Shown here: positions 30,403 through 38,847 of the stretch, piece after piece
Numbering within the stretch: position 1 is the first letter of the stretch
How the letters are laid out: every line of letters begins with the position of its first letter
NCBI GenBank assembly: GCA_048500255.1
Contig: JASNYH010000001.1
Span: 682,001-746,000 of the forward strand
DNA from: JAMHWF01 sp048500255
GTDB lineage: Bacteria; Pseudomonadota; Gammaproteobacteria; Burkholderiales; Burkholderiaceae_C
DNA: 64,000 bases
Direction: 5' to 3'
Position numbers and translations under genes: made by a program
The notes under the pieces: generated by a model
The model's input: only the letters and a program-made list of their open reading frames with translations
Databases searched by the model: none
What the model was told of the DNA's origin: nothing

Positions 30403-31280
30403 ACGCTCTCTCCCGGCACGCGGCCCGGCAGCGATGGCGCCATCGGATCGGGCAGCGCCGGCGCCGGGGGCGGCGGCGGTACCGCACGCGCGACGCGCAG
30501 TCGCTCGAGCGCGGCCAGCGTGTAGTGCGCGAACCAGAGCGCCGAGAACGCGAACACGATGGTGTAGAGCCACACCGCGACGACGATGACGACGGGCGCC
30601 AGCACGAGCATGACGGCGCCGGCCGCCCACAGCAGCGAAGGCGCGGCGCCCATGTAGCCCGCGAAGATGCCCATGCCCAGCAGCGGCATGCGGTGCTCGC
30701 GCAGCAGCGCGCGCCGCTCTTCGGCGCTGGCGTGCTCCGCCAGCGAGTCGAAGGCCATCACGCGATACGTCAGCCAGCCCCAGATCAGCGGCGGCAGCAC
30801 GAGCACGAAGGGCGGCACCAGCCACAGTGGCACGCTCGCCACAAGCAGCACCATCGCAAGGAGGGTGCAGCCGAGCGACCAGGCCACGCTGTGCAGCAGC
30901 GAAGCGCCGCGCTTGCGCTCGAGCGCCGGGAAACGCCGCTTCGCGACGAGGTTGACCAGCGCCGGCGTCATCAGCACGGCGACCAGCAGCAGCGAGACGA
31001 CGACGATCGCAGGCACCGCGACGGCGACGACGAGCACCGGCGCGAGCGCGTCGCGCACGCCCGGCGCGCCGATCGACGCGAACCAGTCGAACGCCGCCGT
31101 GAGGTAGCTCCAGCCGTCGAGCGCGGCGCGCACCGCGCCCACCGCCGCGTCCCAGTACAGCAGGCTCAGCGCGACGGCGAGCCCTGCCGAGAGCACCAGC
31201 GGCAGCAGCGACAGCACGATGACGCGCGGATAGACGCAGTACATCGCGGCGCGCCAGAAGGCGTCGATCAGTTCGCGCAT
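30399..31280 (-). CDS. EI24 (CysZ-like) membrane protein
   Basis: A 293-residue membrane protein with about five or six hydrophobic segments spread along its length. The start (FWRAAMYCVYPRVIVLSLLPLVLS) and the later long segments fit the EI24 family, which includes the sulfate transporter CysZ. No sulfur-assimilation genes are nearby, so sulfate transport is only a possibility. The C-terminus is Pro-rich (PPPPPAPALPDP). It is the first gene of a two-gene unit with the molybdopterin-binding protein. Confidence 0.8.
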   Translation of the reverse strand: MRELIDAFWRAAMYCVYPRVIVLSLLPLVLSAGLAVALSLLYWDAAVGAVRAALDGWSYLTAAFDWFASIGAPGVRDALAPVLVVAVAVPAIVVVSLLLVAVLMTPALVNLVAKRRFPALERKRGASLLHSVAWSLGCTLLAMVLLVASVPLWLVPPFVLVLPPLIWGWLTYRVMAFDSLAEHASAEERRALLREHRMPLLGMGIFAGYMGAAPSLLWAAGAVMLVLAPVVIVVAVWLYTIVFAFSALWFAHYTLAALERLRVARAVPPPPPAPALPDPMAPSLPGRVPGESV

Positions 31281-31322
31281 GCAGTCTCCCGGGTCATGGT
31301 CATGACAAAGGGCGAAGCGGCG

Positions 31323-32135
31323 CTATTCGTCGTCGCCGCCGAGCACGCTGCCGAGCAGGCCGCCGGCGCCGAAGCCGCCGAGCACCGAGCCCTCTTCTCG
31401 CGAGCCGCCGCGCTGCGGCGCCGCCGCGAACACGCGCGACGCCAGGCGCGAGAACGGCAGGCTCTGCAGCCACACCGTGCCCGGGCCCGTGACCTTGGCG
31501 AAGAACAGGCCTTCGCCGCCGAACAGCGCCGTCTTGATCTTGCCGACGTACTGGATCTCGAACTGCACGCTGGGCGTGTAGGCGACGACGCAGCCGGTGT
31601 CGATCAGCAGCGTCTGCGCGGGCTGCAGCTCGCGCTTGACGACGGTGCCGCCGGCGTGAACGAACGCGAGGCCGTCGCCGTCGAGGCGCTGCATGATGAA
31701 GCCCTCGCCGCCGAAGAAGCCGACCGAGAGCTTCTGCTGCAGCGCGATACCCAGCGACACGCCGCGCGCCGCGCAGAGGAAGGCGTCCTTCTGGCAGATC
31801 AGGCCACCGCCGAGCGCGCGCAGGTCCATCGGCAGGATCTTGCCGGGGTAAGGCGCCGCGAACGCGACACGCTGCTTGGCCTGCGCGTGGTTGGTATAGA
31901 CCGTGGTGAACAGCGACTCGCCCGTGATCAGCCGCTTGCCCGCGCCGAGCAGCTTGCCGAGCAGGCCGCCCTGCGACGCCGAGCCGTCGCCGAACACGGT
32001 GTCCATGCCGATGCCGGCGTCCATGTACATCATGCTGCCGGCCTCGCCGATCGCCGCCTCGCCCGGGTCGAGTTCGACCTCGACGAACTGCATCTCGCTG
32101 CCGACGATGTGATAGTCGACGACGTCCATGGCCAT
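31323..32135 (-). CDS. AIM24/TIGR00266 family protein
   Basis: A 270-residue protein of the AIM24 family (named for a yeast mitochondrial protein). It has the typical repeated beta-strand pattern, GEAGSMMYMD near the N-terminus, FTTVYTNHAQ and FFGGEGFIMQRLDGDG. The C-terminus is Gly-rich (GGFGAGGLLGSVLGG). Function of bacterial members is unknown. The ATG at 32135 (MAMDVVDYHI) is chosen because the domain starts there; the frame remains open far upstream without coding character. A GGGAG-like site precedes it. Confidence 0.88.
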   Translation of the reverse strand: MAMDVVDYHIVGSEMQFVEVELDPGEAAIGEAGSMMYMDAGIGMDTVFGDGSASQGGLLGKLLGAGKRLITGESLFTTVYTNHAQAKQRVAFAAPYPGKILPMDLRALGGGLICQKDAFLCAARGVSLGIALQQKLSVGFFGGEGFIMQRLDGDGLAFVHAGGTVVKRELQPAQTLLIDTGCVVAYTPSVQFEIQYVGKIKTALFGGEGLFFAKVTGPGTVWLQSLPFSRLASRVFAAAPQRGGSREEGSVLGGFGAGGLLGSVLGGDDE

Positions 32136-32191
32136 GTCTGCTGCTCCCGCCTCTCGTTTCAACGCGGGCGCCATCGTACCGAAAGCAGGAG

Positions 32192-33121
32192 TCAGCCGAG
32201 CGCCGTGTCGAGCAGCATCATCAGCACGAAGCCGAACATCAGGCCGCCCGTCGCCCACGACTCGTGTCCGCGGCGGTGCGACTCGGGAATGACTTCGTGG
32301 CTGATGACGAACAGCATCGCGCCGGCCGCCATCGCCAGGCCCCACGGCAGCAGCGAGGCCGATAGACCGATCAGCGCCGCGCCGGCGACGGCCGCCAGCG
32401 GCTCGACGATGCCGGAGGCGGCGCCCAGGCCCGCCGAGACCCAGCGCCCATAGCCGATGCAGCGCAGCGCCAGCGCGACGACGAGGCCCTCGGGCACGTC
32501 CTGGATCGAGATGCCTGTGGCGAGCGCCTGCGCGCCGACGACGTCGCTGCCGGCGAAGGCGACGCCGATCGCCAGCCCCTCGGGCAGGTTGTGCAACGCG
32601 ATCGCGAACACGAACAGCCAGGTGCGCTTGAGAGCCACCGCCTGCGGCCCTTCGGCGCCCTTGACAAAGTGCTCGTGCGGCACGGCGCGGTCGATCGCCA
32701 GCAGCAGCAGCGCGCCGGCGAGCAGGCCGGCCGCGACCGTCAGGCCCGCGCCCCACGGCCCCGCGCCTTGCGCGCCGGCCGCCTCGAGCGCCGGCAGCAC
32801 GAGCGAGAAGGCGCTCGCCGCGAGCATCACGCCGGCGCCGAAGCCGAGCATCGTGTCGTTGGCGCGCTGCGAGAACTGCTGCGACAACAGCACCGGCAGC
32901 GTGCCGAGCGCCGTCGCGGCGAACGCCATCGAGCCGCCGAGCAGCGCGCCGGCCACACCGGCGTCGCGCGGCGCGAGCCAGCGCCACGCCTCGATGCCGC
33001 CCCCGAGGAGCAGCAGCAACAGCGCCGTCGCGATCGCTGCAGCCTGCCACGAGCGCGCGGCAGCGGCCTGCCGGCCGTCGACGGCGACGGCGGGCGACTC
33101 GGAAGGGGGCTGGGACTTCAT
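32192..33121 (-). CDS. ZIP-family metal transporter
   Basis: A 309-residue inner-membrane importer of divalent metals such as zinc, with about eight hydrophobic helices. The metal-binding motifs of helices 4 and 5 are visible as ALHNLPEGLAIG and SIQDVPEGLVVA. A third acidic/His motif FVISHEVIPESHRRGHES lies in the seventh helix region. Compared with ZupT, position one of the helix 5 motif is Gln rather than His. Its promoter lies in an AT-rich island shared with the divergent Crp/Fnr gene. Confidence 0.87.
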   Translation of the reverse strand: MKSQPPSESPAVAVDGRQAAAARSWQAAAIATALLLLLLGGGIEAWRWLAPRDAGVAGALLGGSMAFAATALGTLPVLLSQQFSQRANDTMLGFGAGVMLAASAFSLVLPALEAAGAQGAGPWGAGLTVAAGLLAGALLLLAIDRAVPHEHFVKGAEGPQAVALKRTWLFVFAIALHNLPEGLAIGVAFAGSDVVGAQALATGISIQDVPEGLVVALALRCIGYGRWVSAGLGAASGIVEPLAAVAGAALIGLSASLLPWGLAMAAGAMLFVISHEVIPESHRRGHESWATGGLMFGFVLMMLLDTALG

Positions 33122-33153
33122 CGTTGCGCCTGGTCAGCAGGGATGGCAGTTAG

Positions 33154-33181
33154 GTTATTCGCATTGCGCTTCTTTTTCTAA
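33154..33181 (-). promoter_or_regulatory. Candidate promoter of the ZIP transporter gene
   Basis: On the minus strand TTAGAA (33176-33181) and AATAAC (33154-33159) are separated by 16 bases, each matching four of six consensus positions, 33 bases before the start codon. It is the most AT-rich piece of the surrounding 5 kb. Confidence 0.35.
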
Positions 33182-33318
33182 TAGCTGTTGCCAACCGCAG
33201 CGATGGCCGGCGTGCCGTGTGCAGCAGGCGACGTGCCCCCTCCCTCACGGAGCTTTGCGAAATGTCAACGGCGGTGCGCGCCTCCTGCGGCACGCTCGCC
33301 GGGTTAGTCGGAGATCCG

Positions 33319-34143
33319 ATGAGAGCGAACAACGAGACGACGATCTCCTGGCCCGTGCAGCAGACGCGCCGCTTTCTGCGCGACGGCGCCTGGTTCGGCA
33401 GCCTGCCCGCGGCGCTGCAGGACGCGATCCTCGCCGGCTCGGTACAACGCGAATTCCGCCGCCACGACGTCATCCTGCGCGAGGACGCCCCGGCGCGCGG
33501 GCTGCTCGTGCTGCTGCAAGGCAGCGTGCATTTCGTCGGCCGTGTCGCCGCCGACGGCGACGGTCTCGGCCTCGGCGTCGTCGACGGCGGCCTGCTGCAC
33601 GTCGGCGAGCCGGGGTACTGGTTCGGCGAGTACAGCGCACTGACCGGCCGGCCGACGTTGATGAGCGCCGTGGCCCACACGGCGGCGCGCGTGCTCGTGC
33701 TGCCGAAGGCGAGCTTCGACCGCATCGTCGTCGAGCAGCCGCAGGCCTATCGCGAGTTCACACGCCTCGCGCTCGATCGCTACGGCTGGATGCTGCGGGC
33801 TTGCCTCGAGCTGAGCGAACTCGCGCCCGAACAGCGGCTGCGCCGGCGCCTGCTGCGCATGGCGCAGTTGCGCTTGAGCGACCGGCCATCCGACGGCGCG
33901 ACCCCGACGCTGGGCGTGTCGCAGGCCGAACTCGCGCGCATGCTCGGCTTGTCGCGCCAGACGCTGAACGCGCTGCTGCGCAAGCTCGACGACGACGGCG
34001 CGATCGAGGTCGGCTTCCGCCAGGTCCGCATCGTCGACCTGAAGCGCCTCGCCGGCACGCCGGCCGCCTGCGGTTGCGCGCGGCACCTCGACGCCGGCGA
34101 CGGCGACATCCGACGAGTCGACGGAGCCGCGCAGATCGCCTGA
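33319..34143 (+). CDS. Crp/Fnr-family transcription regulator
   Basis: A 274-residue regulator. The N-terminal cyclic-nucleotide-binding fold (about 30-150) has the typical REDAPARGLLVLLQGSVHF start, and the C-terminal winged helix contains VSQAELARMLGLSRQTLNALL. The N-terminal cysteine cluster of oxygen-sensing Fnr is absent; the only close cysteines are CGC at the C-terminus (about residue 252). The sensed signal is unknown. I start at the ATG at 33319, which has a GGAG site; another in-frame ATG occurs at 33262. It is followed 41 bases later by the HPt gene. Confidence 0.88.
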   Translation: MRANNETTISWPVQQTRRFLRDGAWFGSLPAALQDAILAGSVQREFRRHDVILREDAPARGLLVLLQGSVHFVGRVAADGDGLGLGVVDGGLLHVGEPGYWFGEYSALTGRPTLMSAVAHTAARVLVLPKASFDRIVVEQPQAYREFTRLALDRYGWMLRACLELSELAPEQRLRRRLLRMAQLRLSDRPSDGATPTLGVSQAELARMLGLSRQTLNALLRKLDDDGAIEVGFRQVRIVDLKRLAGTPAACGCARHLDAGDGDIRRVDGAAQIA

Positions 34144-34184
34144 CGGCGACCTCAAGTCGATCGCAGGGCGGCCGAAAAAGCCGC

Positions 34185-34799
34185 ATGGCCTGCGCCCGAC
34201 GACCCGAGACGACTCATGGCTGGGTGCTGCTCGCCGCGCCGCCGGGTCGCGCACGCCGCACGGCGCGCGCGCGGCTGCGCCGCGCCGGCCTGCGCGTGAG
34301 CGTCGCCGATCACGCCGACGCCGCAGCCGAGGCAAGCCTGGAGCGCGACTACCTGCTGGTCGTGCTCGCCCCGGAACTCGAAGCGGCCGACGGCGGCGCG
34401 CTGCCGCGCCTGCTCGGGGCCTGCGGCTATGCCGGCGCCTGCGTGCCTCTGGCCGCGCCGCGCCGCCTGCGCCGTCTAGCGCTGCGCCGCCACGCCGAGC
34501 GCGCCGCCGACGAGGCAATGCTGCGCGCCGACCCCGAGTTCGCGGCCCTGGCAGCCGGCTATGCGGACGAGTTGCACGCCAAGCTCGACCTGCTCGGCGC
34601 AGCATTGCGGTCGAACGATGCCGCAGGCGCGCTGCGCCTCGTCCACGATATCAAGGGCACGGCTCGCCCCTACGGCTGGGCCGAGTTGTCGGCGCTGGCC
34701 GCAGTGGCGCAGAACGCCTTCGTCGAGTCGCGCCTCGATGACGCCTGGGCCGCCTGCCGCGCGCTGATGGCGCGCGCCGCGGCGCAACGGGCCGCCTGA
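34185..34799 (+). CDS. Pseudo-receiver/HPt two-domain protein
   Basis: A 204-residue protein. Residues 10-95 have the length and strand pattern of a response-regulator receiver. However, the acidic pocket after strand 1 is missing (VLLAAPP), and the position of the phosphorylated Asp is a Val (DYLLVVLAPELEAADG). Residues 115-200 form an HPt helical domain with the phosphorylatable His at 154 in RLVHDIKGTARPYG. It would therefore receive a phosphoryl group on His but not on Asp. No kinase is nearby. The ribosome binding site is weak, and the start is the first ATG after the Crp/Fnr stop. Confidence 0.65.
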   Translation: MACARRPETTHGWVLLAAPPGRARRTARARLRRAGLRVSVADHADAAAEASLERDYLLVVLAPELEAADGGALPRLLGACGYAGACVPLAAPRRLRRLALRRHAERAADEAMLRADPEFAALAAGYADELHAKLDLLGAALRSNDAAGALRLVHDIKGTARPYGWAELSALAAVAQNAFVESRLDDAWAACRALMARAAAQRAA

Positions 34800-34956
34800 G
34801 CGAACGACTGACGCCGGCTTCGCAGCCGCCGTTCGGGCGCGGTCGACCGACCTCGCCAAGCCAAGCGCGGCCCGTAAGGGACAACCCCGAACGACGCCTG
34901 CAGATCCGCGCACGTTTGACTCAGCGCAAAGTCGGCACGATCTGGTCTATGTAGAT

Positions 34957-34967
34957 TGGTCAGGCCA
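34957..34967. promoter_or_regulatory. Candidate GntR/FCD operator
   Basis: TGGTC-A-GGCCA is an imperfect dyad (four of five pairs) 52 bases before the GntR-family gene, resembling the short TGGT/ACCA operators of FCD-type regulators. It may serve autoregulation. No second copy was found before the transporter genes. The surrounding 34800-35018 gap shows nothing else clear. Confidence 0.3.
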
Positions 34968-35018
34968 GTTCATGCAGATCGTCGTGCCGCACCGGCGCGC
35001 CACAGCCCCTGTCGAGCG

Positions 35019-35774
35019 ATGCCGAAGCCTCGGAACACAAAGTCGCAACCTGAACGCAGCGAAGCGGTCGCACTGATCGGCCAGATGCTGGCCTTCGTGC
35101 GCGAGCATCGGCTCCAACCCCGGGATCGACTGCCGTCCGAACGTCTCCTGGTCGAGCGTTTCGGCACGACGCGCCCAGTCGTTCGCGAAGCGCTCGCGGT
35201 GCTCGATTGCCTGCGCATCGTCGAGCGCAGGCCGCGCTCGGGCGTCTACCTGCGCGCCGAGGCCAGCGTCGCGAGTCTGGACATGATCGTCGTCAAGGCC
35301 GATCTCGGTCTGCCCTCCGACGACGACGAGCTCGAGCAACTCAGCGAGTTTCGGACCTTGCTCGAAGCTCAGGCGGTCGTGCTCGCCTGCAAGCGCCACA
35401 CGCCTCGCGACATCGAGCGCATGGACGAGTGCAACCGCCAGTGTCAGGAACGGCTCGAGCGCAATGAGTCGATCGCGCAACCGAGCGCGGAATTCCACCT
35501 CGCCGTGATCGCCGCGACGCACAACCAGTTTCTGTTGCGCACCGCCAATTCGTTCTACCTCGCGACGCGCGCATGGCGCGAGCAGGTGTTCGACGACATC
35601 GAAGTGTGCCGGCGCTCGATACGCGATCACCAGGCGCTGCGTGACGCAATCGCGCGTGGGCAGGTCTCACGCGCGCGCGAGCTGATGGCGGAGCACCTGC
35701 AGGTGGCGGATCACTACTGGCACGACTGGCACGCGTCCGCATCGACTCGGCGCAGGCCGGCCGGCCGCGATTGA
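35019..35774 (+). CDS. GntR-family regulator, FCD (FadR) subgroup
   Basis: A 251-residue transcription factor. The N-terminal winged helix has LQPRDRLPSERLLVERFGTTRPVVREAL, the GntR signature. The C-terminal all-helical FCD domain has the metal/ligand residues in FHLAVIAATHN and, near the end, the paired HHxH-like region (AEHLQVADHYWHDWH). FCD regulators usually bind a carboxylate made or used by the pathway beside them. It lies 67 bases upstream of the TRAP operon on the same strand and very probably controls it. The ATG at 35019 begins a basic stretch before the winged helix. Confidence 0.92.
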   Translation: MPKPRNTKSQPERSEAVALIGQMLAFVREHRLQPRDRLPSERLLVERFGTTRPVVREALAVLDCLRIVERRPRSGVYLRAEASVASLDMIVVKADLGLPSDDDELEQLSEFRTLLEAQAVVLACKRHTPRDIERMDECNRQCQERLERNESIAQPSAEFHLAVIAATHNQFLLRTANSFYLATRAWREQVFDDIEVCRRSIRDHQALRDAIARGQVSRARELMAEHLQVADHYWHDWHASASTRRRPAGRD

Positions 35775-35841
35775 GGCGACCGGGTTTCACACCGAAGCCG
35801 CCGGTTTCGCGGCTCACCCACTCGAGGACGAGGAGCACGAA

Positions 35842-36918
35842 ATGGATAAACGGCGTCGTAACCTGCTGACCTCCGGTGTCGCGGTTGCCGCGGCTGCTTG
35901 CGCTGCACCTGCGATCGCGCAAGGCAAGCGCGAGTTCAAGATGGTGCTGGGTTGGCCGCGCAACGCTCCCGGCAACGGCACGAGCGTCGAGCGCTTCGCG
36001 AAGAACGTCGCGCACGCTACCGACGGTCGCATCACGTTTCGCATCTACGGTGCGAACGAGCTCGTGCCGCCGCTCGGCATGTTCGATGCCGTCTCCAAGG
36101 GTGCGGTCGACGTCGCCCACTCGACCGCCTACTACTGGACCGGGAAGTCGAAGGCCTACAACTTCTTCTCCACGGTGCCGTTCGGCATGCTGCCGATGGA
36201 GCACTTCGCCTGGCTGACCTATGGCGGCGGCCAGCAGCTCTGGGACGAACTCAACGCACCGCACGACCTGAAGTGCCTGCCGGTCAACCAGACCGGCGCG
36301 CAGATGGGCGGCTGGTATCGCAAGGAGGTCGCCGGCCTCGGCGACATGAAGGGACTGAAAGTCCGCTATCCCGGATTCGGTGGCGAAATCATGAAGGCGC
36401 TCGGAGCGACCCCGGTGCTGATGCCGCTGGGCGAGGTGTTTCCGGCCATGCAGTCCGGCGCGCTCGACGCCGCCGAACTCGCGACCCCGTGGTTCGACAT
36501 GGGATTCGGCCTCTACAAGGTCGCGAAGTACTACTACAGCCCGGGATTCCACGAACCCAGCCACACGCTCGAGCTGATGTTCAACAAGAAGGTCTGGGAC
36601 GGCCTGAACGCGGCCGACCAGGAAACGATCCGGCTCGCGGCGCACGCGCAGGTTCTGCAATCCGAGGCCGAGGTGATCGCCAACGACTCCGCCGCACTCG
36701 ATCAGTTGACGGGCAAGTTCGGGGTGTCCTTGAAGACGTTCCCGGACGACGTCCTGCGTGCCATGCAGAAGGCCGCCACGGAGATCATCCCAGCCGCAGT
36801 GGCCGACGATCCGACCACCAGGAAGATCTACGAGTCGTACTCGAGCTTCCAGAAGAACCTGCTCAGGCGCGGCCTGCTGATGCCGGGTGCCGTGTGGCGC
36901 ATGCGTCAGCTCACATGA
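35842..36918 (+). CDS. TRAP transporter solute-binding protein, TakP-like
   Basis: A 358-residue periplasmic binding protein. The N-terminus MDKRRRNLLTSG followed by a hydrophobic stretch and AIAQ is a twin-arginine-type signal. The mature part carries the pattern of the TakP/mannitol-chloroaromatic branch of DctP proteins: YGANELVPP, YYWTGKS, GGGQQLWDE, QMGGWY and SPGFHEPSHT. TakP of Rhodobacter binds 2-keto acids such as pyruvate, so a keto or hydroxy acid ligand is likely here. An AGGAG site precedes the ATG. Its stop overlaps the start of the small permease gene (ATGA). Confidence 0.92.
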   Translation: MDKRRRNLLTSGVAVAAAACAAPAIAQGKREFKMVLGWPRNAPGNGTSVERFAKNVAHATDGRITFRIYGANELVPPLGMFDAVSKGAVDVAHSTAYYWTGKSKAYNFFSTVPFGMLPMEHFAWLTYGGGQQLWDELNAPHDLKCLPVNQTGAQMGGWYRKEVAGLGDMKGLKVRYPGFGGEIMKALGATPVLMPLGEVFPAMQSGALDAAELATPWFDMGFGLYKVAKYYYSPGFHEPSHTLELMFNKKVWDGLNAADQETIRLAAHAQVLQSEAEVIANDSAALDQLTGKFGVSLKTFPDDVLRAMQKAATEIIPAAVADDPTTRKIYESYSSFQKNLLRRGLLMPGAVWRMRQLT

Positions 36919-37445
36919 GCGTCGGCACCGAAGGCACCGGCGGGAGCGGAGGACCACTCGCCGATGCGCTCGACCGCTTCGGTGAGCGTGTCGGGCGAGC
37001 GTTGTCGTGGCTGACGCTCGCCTGCGTGCTGCTGTGTTTCGGCGTCGTCGTGCTGCGCTATGCGTTCAACGTCGGCTTCATCTGGATGCAGGAGTCCTAC
37101 GTCTGGCTGCATGCGATCGTCTTCACCGGCTGCGCGGCGTACGCCCTCAAGCACGACGTGCACGTGCGAGTGGACATCTTCTACTCACGCATGTCGGTGC
37201 GCGGCCGGGCATGGGTGGATCTCGTCGGCGCCACGTTGATGGTGCTGCCGTGGATGGTCGTCCTGAGCTGGCTCGTCGTGCCCTGGATCGCCGACTCTTG
37301 GTCCATGGGCGAGGGTTCCGGCATGCCGGGCGGCATCCCCGCGGTGTACCTGCTGAAGGCGATGTTGCTCGTGATGGCCGTGCTGCTCTCGCTGCAGGCT
37401 CTTGCGCTCGCGGCCCGCTCGGTTCACGCGCTGCGCCGGCGCTGA
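36915..37445 (+). CDS. TRAP transporter small permease (DctQ)
   Basis: A 176-residue protein with four hydrophobic helices (LTLACVLLCFGVVVLRYAF; YVWLHAIVFTGCAAYAL; ATLMVLPWMVVLSWLVVPW; LLKAMLLVMAVLLSLQALAL), the normal layout of the DctQ subunit. It joins the large permease to form the membrane complex for sodium-coupled uptake of the bound solute. The ATG overlaps the upstream stop and the next gene follows after four bases. Confidence 0.93.
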   Translation: MSVGTEGTGGSGGPLADALDRFGERVGRALSWLTLACVLLCFGVVVLRYAFNVGFIWMQESYVWLHAIVFTGCAAYALKHDVHVRVDIFYSRMSVRGRAWVDLVGATLMVLPWMVVLSWLVVPWIADSWSMGEGSGMPGGIPAVYLLKAMLLVMAVLLSLQALALAARSVHALRRR

Positions 37446-37449
37446 AACG

Positions 37450-38844
37450 ATGAGCCCCCTTGCCATCGGCGAACTACTGAGCGTGCTGCTGCTCGCGTCG
37501 TCGCTCGCGATCCTGATGCTCGGATTCGGCGTCGCTTTCTCGCTTGCTTCGATCGGCATCGTGTTCGCAGGCGTCGGTGCTGTCTTCGGTGCGTTCGAAT
37601 TCCGGCTCCTGCACGCACTTCCGGCACGCCTGTACGCGATCATGCAGAACGAGGTGCTCGTCGCCGTGCCGCTGTTCATCTTCATGGGCACGGTGCTCGA
37701 GCGCGCTGGCATCGCCGAGGAGCTGCTCGAAGCTGCAGGACGGCTGTTCGGCCGCGTGCGCGGCGGCATCGCGATCTCTGTCGTGCTTATCGGAGTGCTG
37801 TTCGCCGCGTCGACAGGCATCGTCGGCGCTGCCGTGGTCACCATGGGCTTGATCAGCCTGCCTCTGATGCTGCGCATCGGCTACGACGCGCGTCTGGCCA
37901 CCGGAACGATCACCGCATCGGCGACGCTCGCTCAGATCATCCCGCCGGCGACCGTCCTCGTCTTTCTGGGCGACATGCTGCAGGCGGCCAACAGCCAGGC
38001 GCAGCTCGCGCGGGGCAACATGGCGCCGGACCCGGTGTCGGTCGGCGACCTGTTCTTCGGCGCGCTCGTGCCAGGTCTCGGGCTTGCCGTGCTCTATGTC
38101 CTGTGGGTCGTCGTCGTCTCGATCGCGCGGCCGCTGGCCTGCCCGGCCATGCCGGCTGCGGAAACCGCGGCCCCGCACTTGGTGCGACGCGTGTTGTGGG
38201 CCATGGTGCCCCCTCTCGTGCTCGTCATCGCCGTACTGGGCTCGATCCTCGTCGGTGTGGCCACGCCGACCGAGTCCGCTTCGGTGGGCGCCGTCGGAGC
38301 TATGGCGCTCGCGGCGATGCGGGGACGACTCGACCGCGACGTGCTTGCAGGGGTGTCGCGCACGACGGCGCGTCTCACGGCGATGGCCTTCCTGCTGCTG
38401 CTGGGCGCGTCGCTCTACATCCTCGTGTTCAGAGGGCTCGGCGGAGACGTCCTCGTCGAAGGGCTGCTCACGTCGCTCCCGGGCGGCCTGCACGGCGCGC
38501 TCGCGGTCGTCATGACGATCGTGTTCCTGCTCGGGTTCTTCCTCGATCCGTTCGAGATCATGTTCATCATCATCCCGATCGCCGGCCCGGTGCTGATCAC
38601 ACTCGGTGCCGATCCGCTGTGGCTCGGTGTGCTGATCGCCTTGAACCTGCAGACGAGCTTCCTGACACCGCCGTTCGGCTTCTCCCTGTTCTACCTGCGC
38701 AGCGTCGCACCGCCGGAGGTCGCGACCGGCCAGATCTACCGCGGCATCGCGCCCTTCGTCGCCCTGCAACTGCTGGTGCTGGCGGCGGTCTGGCTGATGC
38801 CCCAGATGGCGACCGAGCTGCCGCGGCGGTTCTTCGGGTACTGA
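37450..38844 (+). CDS. TRAP transporter large permease (DctM)
   Basis: A 464-residue membrane protein of the DctM family with about twelve hydrophobic helices. The family segments LVAVPLFIFMGTVLERAG, ASATLAQIIPPATVLVFLGD, GVATPTESASVGAVGAM and LNLQTSFLTPPFGFSLFYLR are all present, the last being the strongly conserved C-terminal motif. It is the transport channel of the system, powered by ion gradient. The ATG at 37450 is four bases after the DctQ stop, and the following gene starts three bases after its stop. Confidence 0.95.
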   Translation: MSPLAIGELLSVLLLASSLAILMLGFGVAFSLASIGIVFAGVGAVFGAFEFRLLHALPARLYAIMQNEVLVAVPLFIFMGTVLERAGIAEELLEAAGRLFGRVRGGIAISVVLIGVLFAASTGIVGAAVVTMGLISLPLMLRIGYDARLATGTITASATLAQIIPPATVLVFLGDMLQAANSQAQLARGNMAPDPVSVGDLFFGALVPGLGLAVLYVLWVVVVSIARPLACPAMPAAETAAPHLVRRVLWAMVPPLVLVIAVLGSILVGVATPTESASVGAVGAMALAAMRGRLDRDVLAGVSRTTARLTAMAFLLLLGASLYILVFRGLGGDVLVEGLLTSLPGGLHGALAVVMTIVFLLGFFLDPFEIMFIIIPIAGPVLITLGADPLWLGVLIALNLQTSFLTPPFGFSLFYLRSVAPPEVATGQIYRGIAPFVALQLLVLAAVWLMPQMATELPRRFFGY

Positions 38845-38847
38845 AGC

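Noticed and set aside
33150..33170. Fur or Zur box in the AT-rich spacer
   Set aside because: GTTATTCGCATTGC shows only a few matching positions and no good dyad to either consensus.
34800..35018. Possible attachment-site copy matching the tmRNA 3' end at the far side of the TRAP operon
   Set aside because: I looked for GGGTTCGATTCCCGCC or its complement here and found none; no integrase gene is present either.
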